Part shown: positions 34,773 to 42,502 of the stretch, piece by piece
How the letters are laid out: each line of letters begins with the position of its first letter
How positions within the stretch are numbered: the stretch's first letter is position 1
From: JANQEA01 sp964530075
GTDB taxonomy: Bacteria > Bipolaricaulota > Bipolaricaulia > UBA7950 > UBA9294
Length of the DNA: 64,000 nucleotides
Assembly: GCA_964530075.1 (NCBI GenBank)
Contig: CAZGXU010000002.1
Span: 4,656 to 68,655 of the forward strand
Direction of reading: 5' to 3'
The notes under the pieces: model-generated
Seen by the model: only the letters and a program-made list of their open reading frames with translations
Database searches by the model: none
Told to the model about the DNA's origin: nothing
Program-made: the position numbers and the translations under genes

Positions 34773-36395
34773 ATGAGAACCCTGTCCCAAGTTCTCCGCG
34801 ACACGACCGACCGATTCCCGGACCGGAGCGCCATTCTCGACCCGGGCGGCGTGGCACTCACGTACGGCGAGCTGAACGCGCGGGTCGATCGGCTCGCCCG
34901 CGGCCTGCTTGAGATCGGCGTCGCCAAGGGCGACAAGGTGGGGCTCTGGATGCCGAACGTGCCCGAGTGGGTCGTGGCCTACTTCGCGATCGCCCGGATC
35001 GGCGCGGTCGTCGTCCCGATGAACACCCGGTACAAGAGGCACGAGGTCGAGTACATCCTCGAGGACTCCGAGGCGACGACGCTGTTCGCCGTCGCCTCGT
35101 TCGTCGGGATCGACTACCTCCGGATGATCGGCGAGATCCGAGACAAGCTCCCGAACCTGAGGCACGTCGTGATCGTCGGTCGACCGGGCGAAGGGATGCG
35201 TGGGTTCGATGAGATCGCCGCCCTCGGGGAAGCGAACCTCGCCGACGGCAGGCTCGCCGAGCGGGAGGCCCTCTGCGAACCGGGCGACAACGTCTTCATC
35301 CTTTACACCTCCGGGACGACCGGGACCCCGAAGGGGGCGATGCTCTCGCACCACAACATCGCCAAGAACGCCGAACAGGTCACCGGGGTTCTCCATACGA
35401 CCGAGGAGGACGTCTTCCTCCTGGCCGTGCCGTTCTTCCACTGCTTCGGCTGCGTGATGGGGATCGCCGGTTCGATCACCTGGGGCGCCGCGATGGTTCC
35501 GATGCAGATCTTCAAGGCGAACGAGGCGCTCGAGCTCGTCGAGCGGTTCGGCGTCTCCGTCCTCTACGGCGTCCCGACGATGTTCGTGCTCGAGCTCGAG
35601 GAGAACCGGAAGGGGAGGGAGGACGGAACGTCCTACGACGTGTCGACGCTGCGGACCGGAATCATGGCCGGCGCGCCGTGTCCGATCGAAGTGATGAAGG
35701 GGACGATGGAGGAGCTCCACTGCAACGTATCGATCGCCTACGGGCTGACCGAGGCGTCGCCGGTGATCACCATGACCCGGTTCGACGATCCGATCGAGCG
35801 CCGCGTGGAGACGGTCGGCCGCGCCCTCGACGGGGTCGAAGTGAAGATCGCCGATGACGATCGGAATCCGGTCCCGGTCGGCGAGATGGGCGAGCTCGCC
35901 TGCCGCGGCTACAACGTGATGCTCGGCTACTACAGGGCGCCCGACGTGACGGCCGAGACGATCGACGCCGACGGATGGCTCTACTCCGGCGACCTGGCGA
36001 CGATGGACCACGAAGGGTACGTCAAGATCGTCGGCCGGAAGAAGGACATGTTGATCTGCGGCGGGTTCAACGTCTACCCGGCCGAGATCGAGGAGTACCT
36101 GTTCACCCATCCGAAGGTGCAGAACGTCGCGGTGATCGGCGTCCCTGACGACGTCTTCGGCGAGGTCGCGGCCGCGTTCATCATCCCGCGCGAAGGAGAG
36201 ACGGTCGATCCGCAGGAGATCGTCGACTACTGCGCCGGCGAGATCGCCAACTTCAAGGTGCCGCGCTACGTCGAGGTCGTCGACGACTTTCCGATGACCC
36301 AGTCGGGGAAGGTCCAGAAGTTCAAGCTGCGCGAGATCGCCGAGGCGGCGCAGCGGACCTCCGAGATGACGAAGCTCTCCCCGACGAAGAAGTGA
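34773..36395 (+). CDS. Long-chain fatty-acid-CoA ligase-like AMP-forming enzyme
   Basis: 540 residues. ANL-superfamily motifs in order: FILYTSGTTGTPKGAMLSHHN (phosphate-binding loop, about 170-190), the AYGLTEASPV A5-type motif, GWLYSGDLATMD, GRKKDMLICGGFNVYPAEIEE (hinge) and the catalytic Lys in PMTQSGKVQKFKLRE. It activates a fatty or aryl acid with ATP and couples it to CoA. The gene has its own promoter. The M20-type gene starts on its stop codon (GTGA). No beta-oxidation genes lie nearby in the window, so the substrate class is not fixed by context. Confidence 0.92.
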   Translation: MRTLSQVLRDTTDRFPDRSAILDPGGVALTYGELNARVDRLARGLLEIGVAKGDKVGLWMPNVPEWVVAYFAIARIGAVVVPMNTRYKRHEVEYILEDSEATTLFAVASFVGIDYLRMIGEIRDKLPNLRHVVIVGRPGEGMRGFDEIAALGEANLADGRLAEREALCEPGDNVFILYTSGTTGTPKGAMLSHHNIAKNAEQVTGVLHTTEEDVFLLAVPFFHCFGCVMGIAGSITWGAAMVPMQIFKANEALELVERFGVSVLYGVPTMFVLELEENRKGREDGTSYDVSTLRTGIMAGAPCPIEVMKGTMEELHCNVSIAYGLTEASPVITMTRFDDPIERRVETVGRALDGVEVKIADDDRNPVPVGEMGELACRGYNVMLGYYRAPDVTAETIDADGWLYSGDLATMDHEGYVKIVGRKKDMLICGGFNVYPAEIEEYLFTHPKVQNVAVIGVPDDVFGEVAAAFIIPREGETVDPQEIVDYCAGEIANFKVPRYVEVVDDFPMTQSGKVQKFKLREIAEAAQRTSEMTKLSPTKK

Positions 36396-37159
36396 CCGCG
36401 ATGGCTCGAGGGGGGCTTCGTCGCGATGAAGTGTTGAGCCTGGCCCGGAGGCTCATTTCGATCGAAAGCCACAAGGACGCGCCGGGCCGCGAGGCGGAGA
36501 TCGGTCGGTTTCTCGTCGGATGGTTCCGGGACCGCGGGATCGACGCCGAGCTGCAGCCGGTCGACGGCGACCGGGCGAACGTGATCGCCCGGATTCCCGG
36601 GGGCGGCGGCCCGAGCCTGATCCTCAACGGGCACCTCGACACGGTCCCGAGCGGCGACATGCCGGACGCGTTCTCCCCGCGGATCGAGGGCGGCGACCTG
36701 TGGGGGCGAGGGGCGTGCGATATGAAGGGCGCGATCGCGGCCATGTGTTGTGCGATGGCCGCAATCGCGGGAGACGAAGCTTCGCTTCGTCCGAACGACT
36801 CCGGACAAAGGGGCGAGTCGCTCCATCGCGACAAGGCCCTGGGGCCGAACTCCGTTCGGCAGGGGGCTGCTGAAGCTTCGGTCCCTCTGGGCGAAGAGCT
36901 GCTGTTCGCGGGGACGGTCGATGAGGAGACGGGGTCGATCGGGGTGAAGGCGCTCGTCGACGCGGCGATCCCGGCCGGACCGGTCGGCGTCGCCTACTGG
37001 TCCGACGGCGGGCACCTCGCGGCGAACGGGATCGAGACGATCGCTCTCGGTCCGGGCGACGTCACGAGCGCGCACGGCCCGCGGGACCGCGTCGCGGTCG
37101 AGGAGCTGTCGGCGGCCGCGGCCCTGTATCGCGGGATCGTGCGACGCCTGCTGGCGTAG
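36392..37159 (+). CDS. Reduced M20-family metallopeptidase lacking its dimerisation domain
   Basis: 255 residues if the GTG at 36392 (overlapping the upstream stop) is used; an ATG at 36401 is equally possible. M20 enzymes usually have 370-400 residues. The metal ligands NGHLDTVPSG (His 81, Asp 83), GACDMKG (Asp 110) and GTVDEETGS (Glu 178, 179) are in place, and the C-terminal GPGDVTSAHGPRD histidine too. The lid/dimerisation domain of about 110 residues expected after the EE motif is absent: the chain goes straight to AYWSDGGHLAANGIETIALG. Residues 128-168 are unusual and encoded by a cluster of small DNA hairpins. It may be a single-domain peptidase or a decaying gene held in frame. Confidence 0.75.
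   Translation: MTAMARGGLRRDEVLSLARRLISIESHKDAPGREAEIGRFLVGWFRDRGIDAELQPVDGDRANVIARIPGGGGPSLILNGHLDTVPSGDMPDAFSPRIEGGDLWGRGACDMKGAIAAMCCAMAAIAGDEASLRPNDSGQRGESLHRDKALGPNSVRQGAAEASVPLGEELLFAGTVDEETGSIGVKALVDAAIPAGPVGVAYWSDGGHLAANGIETIALGPGDVTSAHGPRDRVAVEELSAAAALYRGIVRRLLA
36773..36909 (+). repeat. Cluster of four short hairpins inside the M20 gene
   Basis: Perfect stems: GACGAAG/CTTCGTC (36773-36791), GTCGC/GCGAC (36817-36832), GCCGAAC/GTTCGGC (36844-36860) and GCGAA/TTCGC (36891-36909). They lie between two conserved parts of the M20 frame and read through in frame without a stop, as with palindromic elements that insert into genes. Confidence 0.55.
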
Positions 37160-37186
37160 CGGAGCCGGCCGCTCAGCCGGGGAAGC

Positions 37187-38413
37187 TCATTGGGGCTGCG
37201 AGGTCTCGCCGGACTTGGCGATCGCCAGCTTCGCCGTGAGAGGGCCGATCAGTTCGTGGATGACGGTCGCCCCGATGACGACGTTCAAGAGGATCTGGCT
37301 GATCGGCGCAAGCACCGTCTCCTGTTGGACCAGCAGCGCAAGGCCGATGACGATCCCTCCCTGCGGGATCAGTCCCCAGCCGGCGTATCGACGGACCGCA
37401 CGCGACGCGCGGCCGAGCCTCGCCCCCAGATAGGTTCCCGCCAGCTTGCCGGCCGACCGGAAGACGACGAACAGGAGGACGACGGGCAGGTACTGGAGCA
37501 GCACCTCCACGTCGAGGAGCATCCCGCTGACCGTGAAGAAGACAATGAACACGATCGGCTCGACCGATTCCTCGAGGAGATGGAAAATGTGGGGCCGTTC
37601 CTGCTTCCGGGCCACGTTGACGACCGTGATCCCCATCGCCATCGTGGCGAGGAGCTGGTCGAGCCCAAGCAGCGCCGAGACGCCGTAGCAGATGCCCAGG
37701 AGCCCCAGCAAGAGGGCGATCTGGAGCCCCTCACTCTCGCCGACGAACCAGCTCGGCACGAACCGGAACACCAGACCGGAAGCGGCACCGAGGGCGAGCG
37801 CGCCTCCGATGGCGATCAGCGGCTCGAAGATCCTGCTGATCCCCCCCACGTGATGCGTGATCAGGACCAACGCGACGACGATGGCCAGGCTGTAGTTGAG
37901 GATGCCGAGCGCGTCGTCGAGGGCCGCGGCCGCCATGATGCTGAAGGTCACCATCCCCTTCGCCCGGTACTGGCGGACCACCGCGAGCGTCGCCGACGGA
38001 TCGGTGGGAGAGGCGAGCGCGCCGAGCAGGACGGCGAGCGGGGCGACCATCGTCAGGAAGCTCGTGCCTCGCGGCAGCAGGAACGGGAGCGTGACGAGGC
38101 AGCCCGCGGTCACAAGCAGGGCGGCCAGCTCGGCCTCGCCGAGCGCGACGAAGAGGATCTTCTTTCCGAGCTCCTTGAGCGGTCCGATCGCGAGCGTCCC
38201 GCCGATGGCGAAGGTGAGGATCGCCAACGACAGGTCGGTCGTCGTCCCCATCGAATCGACGAAGGAACTCGTGACGAGCCCCGTGACGTGTGGGTTCAGA
38301 ACCAGTCCTGCGACGATGTATCCGGTCACTCGCGGAAGGCCGACCCTTCGCACCGTCTCCCCGAGGACGTAGCCCAGCGTGATCGCCAGGCCCGTTGCTA
38401 GAAGTCCGGTCAC
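37187..38413 (-). CDS. Cation:proton antiporter (CPA2 / KefB-NapA type)
   Basis: About 408 residues if the GTG at 38413 is the start; GAGGGTGA lies just upstream, and another in-frame GTG is at 38422. About twelve membrane helices. The core shows LGALASPTDPSATLAVVRQYRAKG, in which Asp follows the TM5-type 'SPTD' motif, and AAAALDDALGI with the paired Asp residues of the electrogenic antiporters. It exchanges Na+ or K+ for protons. No RCK/TrkA domain follows, so it is the short form. It is convergent with the M20 gene. Confidence 0.88.
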   Translation of the reverse strand: MTGLLATGLAITLGYVLGETVRRVGLPRVTGYIVAGLVLNPHVTGLVTSSFVDSMGTTTDLSLAILTFAIGGTLAIGPLKELGKKILFVALGEAELAALLVTAGCLVTLPFLLPRGTSFLTMVAPLAVLLGALASPTDPSATLAVVRQYRAKGMVTFSIMAAAALDDALGILNYSLAIVVALVLITHHVGGISRIFEPLIAIGGALALGAASGLVFRFVPSWFVGESEGLQIALLLGLLGICYGVSALLGLDQLLATMAMGITVVNVARKQERPHIFHLLEESVEPIVFIVFFTVSGMLLDVEVLLQYLPVVLLFVVFRSAGKLAGTYLGARLGRASRAVRRYAGWGLIPQGGIVIGLALLVQQETVLAPISQILLNVVIGATVIHELIGPLTAKLAIAKSGETSQPQ

Positions 38414-38769
38414 ACGATTCACCCTCAGCCGCTTGGCGACAGCCTCCGCCTCGCGAAATGCCGAAGGATATGTCCGGAGGGCGGATCGTGCAACTCGGGC
38501 CCGAACGTCGGTGCCGAGCCCGCTCGAGGGTCGACGACCGTCCGTCGTTGCCTTGGCACCCCAACAACACCGTTCCGCAGGACCTTTCCGGGTACACAAT
38601 CCTGACACACGTTGTCGACAGGACCTTCACGAAGGCGGCGCATCATGTCGTCGATCTAGCGAGAGCACCCACCGAAACGCACCAACCTCCAGAGGCCCGG
38701 GTTTAGCCCTCCCGGGCCTCGCCTCTTGGAGGTCCCACCGTTCCGGGCGGCGCCTCCCCGGCCCGGCGC
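38414..38769. other. Intergenic region, no gene seen
   Basis: About 355 bases upstream of tRNA-Ser contain no convincing reading frame. There is a strong hairpin at 38692-38720 (listed separately) and a few weak inverted repeats. The frame that covers 38703-38900 on the minus strand is the well-known spurious antisense of tRNA-Ser. Confidence 0.5.
38692..38720. terminator. GC-rich hairpin upstream of tRNA-Ser
   Basis: A perfect 10-bp stem GAGGCCCGGG / CCCGGGCCTC with a 9-base loop (TTTAGCCCT). No U tract. It may end a transcript from the left or act as an isolated structured element. Confidence 0.4.
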
Positions 38770-38798
38770 TTGCGGCGTTGCCGCTCGATCCCTAGAAT
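38770..38798 (+). promoter_or_regulatory. Promoter of tRNA-Ser / SRP RNA unit
   Basis: TTGCGG (38770-38775), a 17-base spacer and TAGAAT (38793-38798); the tRNA begins 11 bases after the -10. Confidence 0.7.
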
Positions 38799-38808
38799 CC
38801 TTCTCGCC

Positions 38809-38899
38809 GGAGGGGTTGGAGAGCGGCCGAATCCGCCGGTTTGGAGAACCGGTGTACTCCTCGTGGGTACCGCGGGTTCAAATCCCGCCCCCTCCGCCA
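38809..38899 (+). tRNA. tRNA-Ser (anticodon GGA)
   Basis: 91 bases including the encoded CCA. Acceptor GGAGGGG / CCCCTCC with discriminator G; anticodon arm CCGGT-TTGGAGA-ACCGG places GGA at 34-36, reading UCC and UCU; a class II variable arm follows; T arm GCGGG-TTCAAAT-CCCGC. The SRP RNA begins one base after its CCA, so the two are probably processed from one transcript. Confidence 0.95.
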
Positions 38900-38900
38900 C

Positions 38901-39172
38901 CGCCTGTGCTAGGTGGGGGGCTAGCGGTCCCCTGCATCCACAACCCGCTCACGTGGAGCCGAAGGGCTTCCGGAGGGGGAAGGCGTGGGGGTCTGTCCTC
39001 GGGCAAGCGGCGTTGAAGGCCGAGCCCTCTGCGGCGCACGTCGGTGAACCCCGTGAGGCCCGGAAGGGAGCAGCGGTAAGCCGATCTCTGCGGGTGTTAG
39101 AGGATCCCTTGGCCCGAGCCGGCTACCCGCGAAGCGCCTCGTTCCTTCCTTCGATGGAGCCGTGCACAGGCG
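38901..39172 (+). ncRNA. ffs: Signal recognition particle RNA, large (Alu-containing) type
   Basis: About 272 bases closed by CGCCTGTGC (38901-38909) pairing with GCACAGGCG (39164-39172). The 5' part GTGCTAGGTGGGG...CTAGCGGT...CCCTG is the Alu domain of Bacillus scRNA; the S domain has the diagnostic apical region AACCCCGTGAGGCCCGGAAGGGAGCAG split over the asymmetric loop and GGAA tetraloop (39046-39075). The 4.5S-like core is at 39018-39114. It is the RNA partner of Ffh in co-translational targeting. This long form is known from Bacilli, Clostridia and Thermotoga, whereas most Gram-negatives have only the 4.5S form. Confidence 0.93.
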
Positions 39173-39182
39173 CTCTCTTCCC

Positions 39183-40130
39183 TCAGCCGGCTCCGAGTTC
39201 CGAGTCGACGATGTCGCGGAGCGCGTGAACGATGCGGATCGAGGTCGAACCGCTGATCCCGTCGACGCCGAACGCGGCGGTCTTCAGGAGCCCGTCGCGG
39301 CACCCGCGGACGGCGGCGACGTTCAGAAGTCGCTCTTCCTCCTCGGGGCGGAGCGCGAGGGATCGGTCGCCGGTGGCGACGGCGAGGCCGGCGCAGAGCC
39401 CGTATGCCCCCCAGTTGGAGACGGTCGACGGGAGGAGGAGCGCCGCTGGGGTGATCGCGGCGATCCCGCCGCCGCAACCGCACGTGCAGCGCCGCGCTTC
39501 GGGGACGAGCGAAAGGACCTCGTCGCGGATCGCGCCGAACCCGATCTCGTTTCCCCGATCGCCGATCGCGACCGTCAGCTTGCCGGCGGCGTTCATCCCG
39601 ACGAACACCGCGTCGATCGAGATCGAGCCGGCTTCAATCCGTTCACCGCTCCAGGCGTGAAGGAACCCCTCGGCGTTCTCTCCCGGCTTCTCGATCGCGA
39701 TCGCCACGTCGATCCCGTCGGCGAGGTCGCGCGTTGGGGCGCCGGGGATTGGGTCGACGGGGACGCCCGCCTCGATCTCGGCGGCGAGCCAGGTCGTGTG
39801 GTCGAGGGTCTGCGGATCGGCGTAGATTGCGACGTCGAACCCGGCGCGCCGCAACGCGCGGGCGAGGGCGACCGCGCCCAGCGGGCCGTCGTTCTCTCCG
39901 TGCGGGAAGGCGTCGGGGACGACGAACCCGGTGAACAGGGCGACGCGTTCGCCGTGGCGCGCGAGGAGGGCGCCGACGATCGCCGCGGAGAGAAAGGTCT
40001 CCCCGGTATGGCGCCGAGCGGCCGCTTGAAGGGCGCGGGCGCGTGCCGCGGCCCCTTCCGGGACGAACCCGGCGCCGCAGACGAGCCGGTCGATCTCGGC
40101 GAACGGGCTGGAGGGCGGGGCGCTAGTCAT
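39183..40130 (-). CDS. DUF4392 / D-glutamate cyclase-like protein
   Basis: 315 residues from the ATG at 40130, which overlaps the stop of the radical SAM gene (40123-40125). The DUF4392 pattern is clear: GFVVPDAFPHGENDGPLGAVALARALRRAG with a conserved Glu-Asn-Asp-Gly-Pro-Leu-Gly core, AIAIEKPGENAEGF, and VGMNAAGKLTVAIGDRGNEIGFG. Mammalian DGLUCY carries this domain and converts D-glutamate to 5-oxo-D-proline; bacterial members are mostly uncharacterised. Residues about 235-245 hold three Cys (CTCGCGGG). It is translationally linked to the radical SAM gene, so a joint role is likely but unknown. Confidence 0.8.
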   Translation of the reverse strand: MTSAPPSSPFAEIDRLVCGAGFVPEGAAARARALQAAARRHTGETFLSAAIVGALLARHGERVALFTGFVVPDAFPHGENDGPLGAVALARALRRAGFDVAIYADPQTLDHTTWLAAEIEAGVPVDPIPGAPTRDLADGIDVAIAIEKPGENAEGFLHAWSGERIEAGSISIDAVFVGMNAAGKLTVAIGDRGNEIGFGAIRDEVLSLVPEARRCTCGCGGGIAAITPAALLLPSTVSNWGAYGLCAGLAVATGDRSLALRPEEEERLLNVAAVRGCRDGLLKTAAFGVDGISGSTSIRIVHALRDIVDSELGAG

Positions 40131-41424
40131 CCGCTGCTCCCCCTCGAGCAGGTAGCCGCTCAGAAGAAGCGTTGGTAGCTTGCGTGTTCTCGCCTTCGGC
40201 AAGAACACGTTTGGGAGAAGTGCTCTGCGCTTCTCTCGCCCTGATATCCGCGTCTTCACCGTTCACAGGAAACCGTGGGCTTCCCGTCACCTGCTCGCCT
40301 TCAGCAGGCATCGGACCGGGAGAAGCGTTGATAGCTTCTCCTCCCGCGCCTTCTTCCAGAAGGCGCGCAACCCAACTCCGTCTCTTCCACAACGCGCAGC
40401 GCCCGTCGGTCTCGTCGAGCACGACGCCGCTGTCCAGGATCCTCTGCAGCAGCGGCGAGGCGAGGGCCTCCGCGAACGACGTCTCGTTGAGGTTCGTGTC
40501 GGAATAGGGAGAGAACGGGCACGGCTCGACGTCGCCGTAGGCGTTGATGTGGAGGAACCCCCGCCCGGCGGCGAGGCATCCGCCGAGCGCGACCTCGTCG
40601 TGCGGAAAGGCGATGAACAACGCCGGCAGCGACCTCCGGTGGCGGGCGAGTCGCTCCTCGAGCTCGCGGACCTGAACCGGCTCGAGCTGCAGGTGATCGG
40701 TCCCAGGCTTCACCGGGACGTAGTTGATGTAGTAGAAGAGCCGGCATCCGCGCCGGATCAGGCCCTTGAGGTGGGCCTCGCTCGTCGCCAGGTCGAAGTT
40801 CTCGCGGGTCAACGTCGTCGACGTGCCGAAGAAGACGCGCCGCTTCCTGAGACGGGCCATCGTCTCGATGACGTATCGGTACGTACCGCCCCCGCGTCGA
40901 TCGTCGGTCTGCGCTTCGCCTCCCTCGATGCTGAGGACGGGGACGACGTGCCGCTGCTCGCGAAGCCGGTCGATCGCGGCCCCGTCGACGAGGGAACCGT
41001 TGGTGAACAAAAGGAAGAGGATCTCGGGGAACCCGGCGGTGAAGGCCAGCAGGTTCTGGCGAAGGAGCGGCTCGCCGCCGGCGAGGAGGATTACGGAGAC
41101 GCCGAGATCGCGGACTTCGTCGAGGATGCCTCGTAGCCGGCGGTCGGAAACCTCCGGCCGGTCGGAGCGGTGAAGGAGTTTCGCGTAGCACCCGGCGCAA
41201 TCGAGGTTGCACCGATCCGTGATGCTGTAGACGACGAACGGCGGGACGTGGAGCCCCGCGGCCTCGTGACGATCGCGGAGCCGGGCCGCGCGTCGCTGCC
41301 TGCCGAGAAGCCGTAGCGCGTGGAACGCGAACCGCGGCTCGCGAACGGTGATCCGCGAGGCGGTCCGCAGGACGTCGAAGAGGGTCGCTTCGAAGGCGAG
41401 GGACGTCTGATGTTTCTCCGGCAT
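40123..41424 (-). CDS. Radical SAM protein with SPASM-like C-terminal region
   Basis: 433 residues from the ATG at 41424, preceded by GGGGGAGG. The radical SAM motif CNLDCAGC (CxxxCxxC, about residue 75) sits in a partial TIM barrel (VILLAGGEPLLR, LFTNGSLVD). A second Cys set in LGGCLAAGRGFLHINAYGDVEPCPFSPYSD and a final Cys in GRCALWKRR look like auxiliary-cluster ligands of the SPASM/Twitch type. Homologues of this layout are common but uncharacterised. The last ~80 residues (from about 355) are low-complexity and encoded by a cluster of hairpins. A small Cys-rich frame lies just upstream on the same strand. Confidence 0.85.
   Translation of the reverse strand: MPEKHQTSLAFEATLFDVLRTASRITVREPRFAFHALRLLGRQRRAARLRDRHEAAGLHVPPFVVYSITDRCNLDCAGCYAKLLHRSDRPEVSDRRLRGILDEVRDLGVSVILLAGGEPLLRQNLLAFTAGFPEILFLLFTNGSLVDGAAIDRLREQRHVVPVLSIEGGEAQTDDRRGGGTYRYVIETMARLRKRRVFFGTSTTLTRENFDLATSEAHLKGLIRRGCRLFYYINYVPVKPGTDHLQLEPVQVRELEERLARHRRSLPALFIAFPHDEVALGGCLAAGRGFLHINAYGDVEPCPFSPYSDTNLNETSFAEALASPLLQRILDSGVVLDETDGRCALWKRRSWVARLLEEGAGGEAINASPGPMPAEGEQVTGSPRFPVNGEDADIRAREAQSTSPKRVLAEGENTQATNASSERLPARGGAADD
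40167..40367 (-). repeat. Cluster of six short hairpins in the 3' end of the radical SAM gene
   Basis: Perfect stems: AAGC/GCTT (40167-40181), CGTGTTCT/AGAACACG (40183-40209), GAGAAG/CTTCTC (40215-40235), CCTGCT/AGCAGG (40290-40308), GAGAAGC/GCTTCTC (40320-40340) and CGCGCCTTCT/AGAAGGCGCG (40345-40367). They encode the C-terminal tail of the protein and resemble the cluster in the M20 gene. Confidence 0.6.
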
Positions 41425-41456
41425 GGAGGCCTCCCCCGGGCTGACGGCTTGAGGGG

Positions 41457-41484
41457 ATTGTAGTGGTCGGTCCGTCGAAATCAA
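41457..41484 (-). promoter_or_regulatory. Promoter of radical SAM gene
   Basis: Minus strand: TTGATT (41479-41484), a 16-base spacer and TACAAT (41457-41462). The -35 overlaps the stop codon of the small Cys-rich frame 41481-41639. Confidence 0.6.
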
Positions 41485-41639
41485 CGCGGGATCGTGGTCC
41501 CCGGGCCGATCGATTCGATTCCGCAGTGACCTCGGACCTCCATCTCGCACCGGCACGTGTCGAACGTGCCGCGCGGACAAGCGGCCGGCAGACGTCTGTC
41601 TTCTCCGACGGAGTGACGTTCCCGGAACGCACATGTCAT
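41481..41639 (-). CDS. Possible 52-residue Cys-rich peptide upstream of radical SAM gene
   Basis: From the ATG at 41639 (AAGGA 3 bases before) to TGA at 41481 there is a frame of 52 residues with five Cys: MTCAFRERHS at the start, then AACPRGTFDTCRCEMEVRGHC in the centre. It ends 57 bases before the radical SAM start on the same strand. Such placement is typical of precursor peptides modified by radical SAM/SPASM enzymes, but the frame could also be chance in a GC-rich gap. No leader-like motif is known to me. Confidence 0.35.
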   Translation of the reverse strand: MTCAFRERHSVGEDRRLPAACPRGTFDTCRCEMEVRGHCGIESIGPGTTIPR

Positions 41640-41854
41640 GGTTCCTTGTGAGATCGGCGAGAAGTGACGCGGATTTCGCTGAGAAGGCGTGGCTGCGTAT
41701 GATGGGCGTCGGGGTGGGTCTCCTCGATATTTCGGATGGCGAATCCATTCCGAGGCGGATATCGGGCGGATCCCGGTTCTCGTGCCGAGCCGGGATCCGA
41801 GGGGCGAAACGGGAAGCTTCCGCAAAGGGGGGGAAAGTGAGGGGGCAGCGCACG

Positions 41855-42502
41855 ATGATTCTCTTCGAAGGCAACATCGCCGCCGGCAAGAGCACCGTGG
41901 GTCGACGGCTGCACGAATCGGGGTTGTTCGGATTCATCGAGGAGCCGGTCGGGGCCTGGCAGAGGGACTTCGCGGCGAACCTGCTCGGCCTGTTTTACGA
42001 GGACCCGAAGCGATGGGCGTTCACGTTCCAGCTCGCCGCGTTCACGACGCGCGCGAAGACGTGGGACGAGGTCCTGGTGATGATCGACCACCGCGCGGTC
42101 GTCCTCGAGCGGTCGATCTACTGCGATCGCTACGTCTTCGCGAAGAACTGCTATCAGTCCGGGCTGATGTCGGAGTCGGAGTGGCAGATCTACTGTCGGA
42201 TGTGGGACTGGCTTCAGACCAACTGGTGCGCCGAGCCGGACAAGATCGTCTATTTGCGCACGCCGGCCGAGGTCTGCCACGAGCGGATCGAAGAGCGGGG
42301 GCGCAACGAGGAGAACAAGATCACGCTCGAGTACCTGCACGATCTGGAGGTCCTGCACGACGAGTGGCTGCTCGATAACCCGCTGGCCGTCGTAGTTGAC
42401 GGCTGCAAGCAGTGGCAGGCACAGGACATCTACGAGCTCCTCCAACGCGAGGGCGTCGCGCTGACGACGCGCGAGGAGACTGTCGCGACTCCAACTGAGT
42501 AG
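41855..42502 (+). CDS. Deoxynucleoside kinase (dNK/dCK/dGK family)
   Basis: 215 residues from the ATG at 41855 (GAGGGGG nine bases upstream; a GTG at 41837 is the alternative). P-loop FEGNIAAGKSTVGRRL (about 5-20), the substrate/base-contact motif LERSIYCDRYVFAKNCYQSG with the catalytic Glu-Arg-Ser, and the arginine-rich LID in RTPAEVCHERIEERGRNEENK. It phosphorylates deoxynucleosides for salvage. This branch is the animal/insect dNK-like family also found in bacteria such as Bacillus (dGK/dAK). It lies upstream of the ATP-cone uridine kinase, giving a nucleoside-salvage pair, though each seems to be transcribed separately. Confidence 0.92.
   Translation: MILFEGNIAAGKSTVGRRLHESGLFGFIEEPVGAWQRDFAANLLGLFYEDPKRWAFTFQLAAFTTRAKTWDEVLVMIDHRAVVLERSIYCDRYVFAKNCYQSGLMSESEWQIYCRMWDWLQTNWCAEPDKIVYLRTPAEVCHERIEERGRNEENKITLEYLHDLEVLHDEWLLDNPLAVVVDGCKQWQAQDIYELLQREGVALTTREETVATPTE

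Noticed and set aside
38703..38900. Minus-strand frame beginning MAEGAGFEPAVPTRST, 65 codons
   Set aside because: It is the exact antisense of tRNA-Ser and a well-known spurious annotation.
39018..39114. A short 4.5S-type SRP RNA only
   Set aside because: The flanking sequence contains the Alu domain and a closing helix (38901-39172), so the large form is the better call.
40167..40367. A CRISPR array or tandem repeat
   Set aside because: The hairpins differ in stem sequence and spacing; there is no constant repeat or regular spacer.
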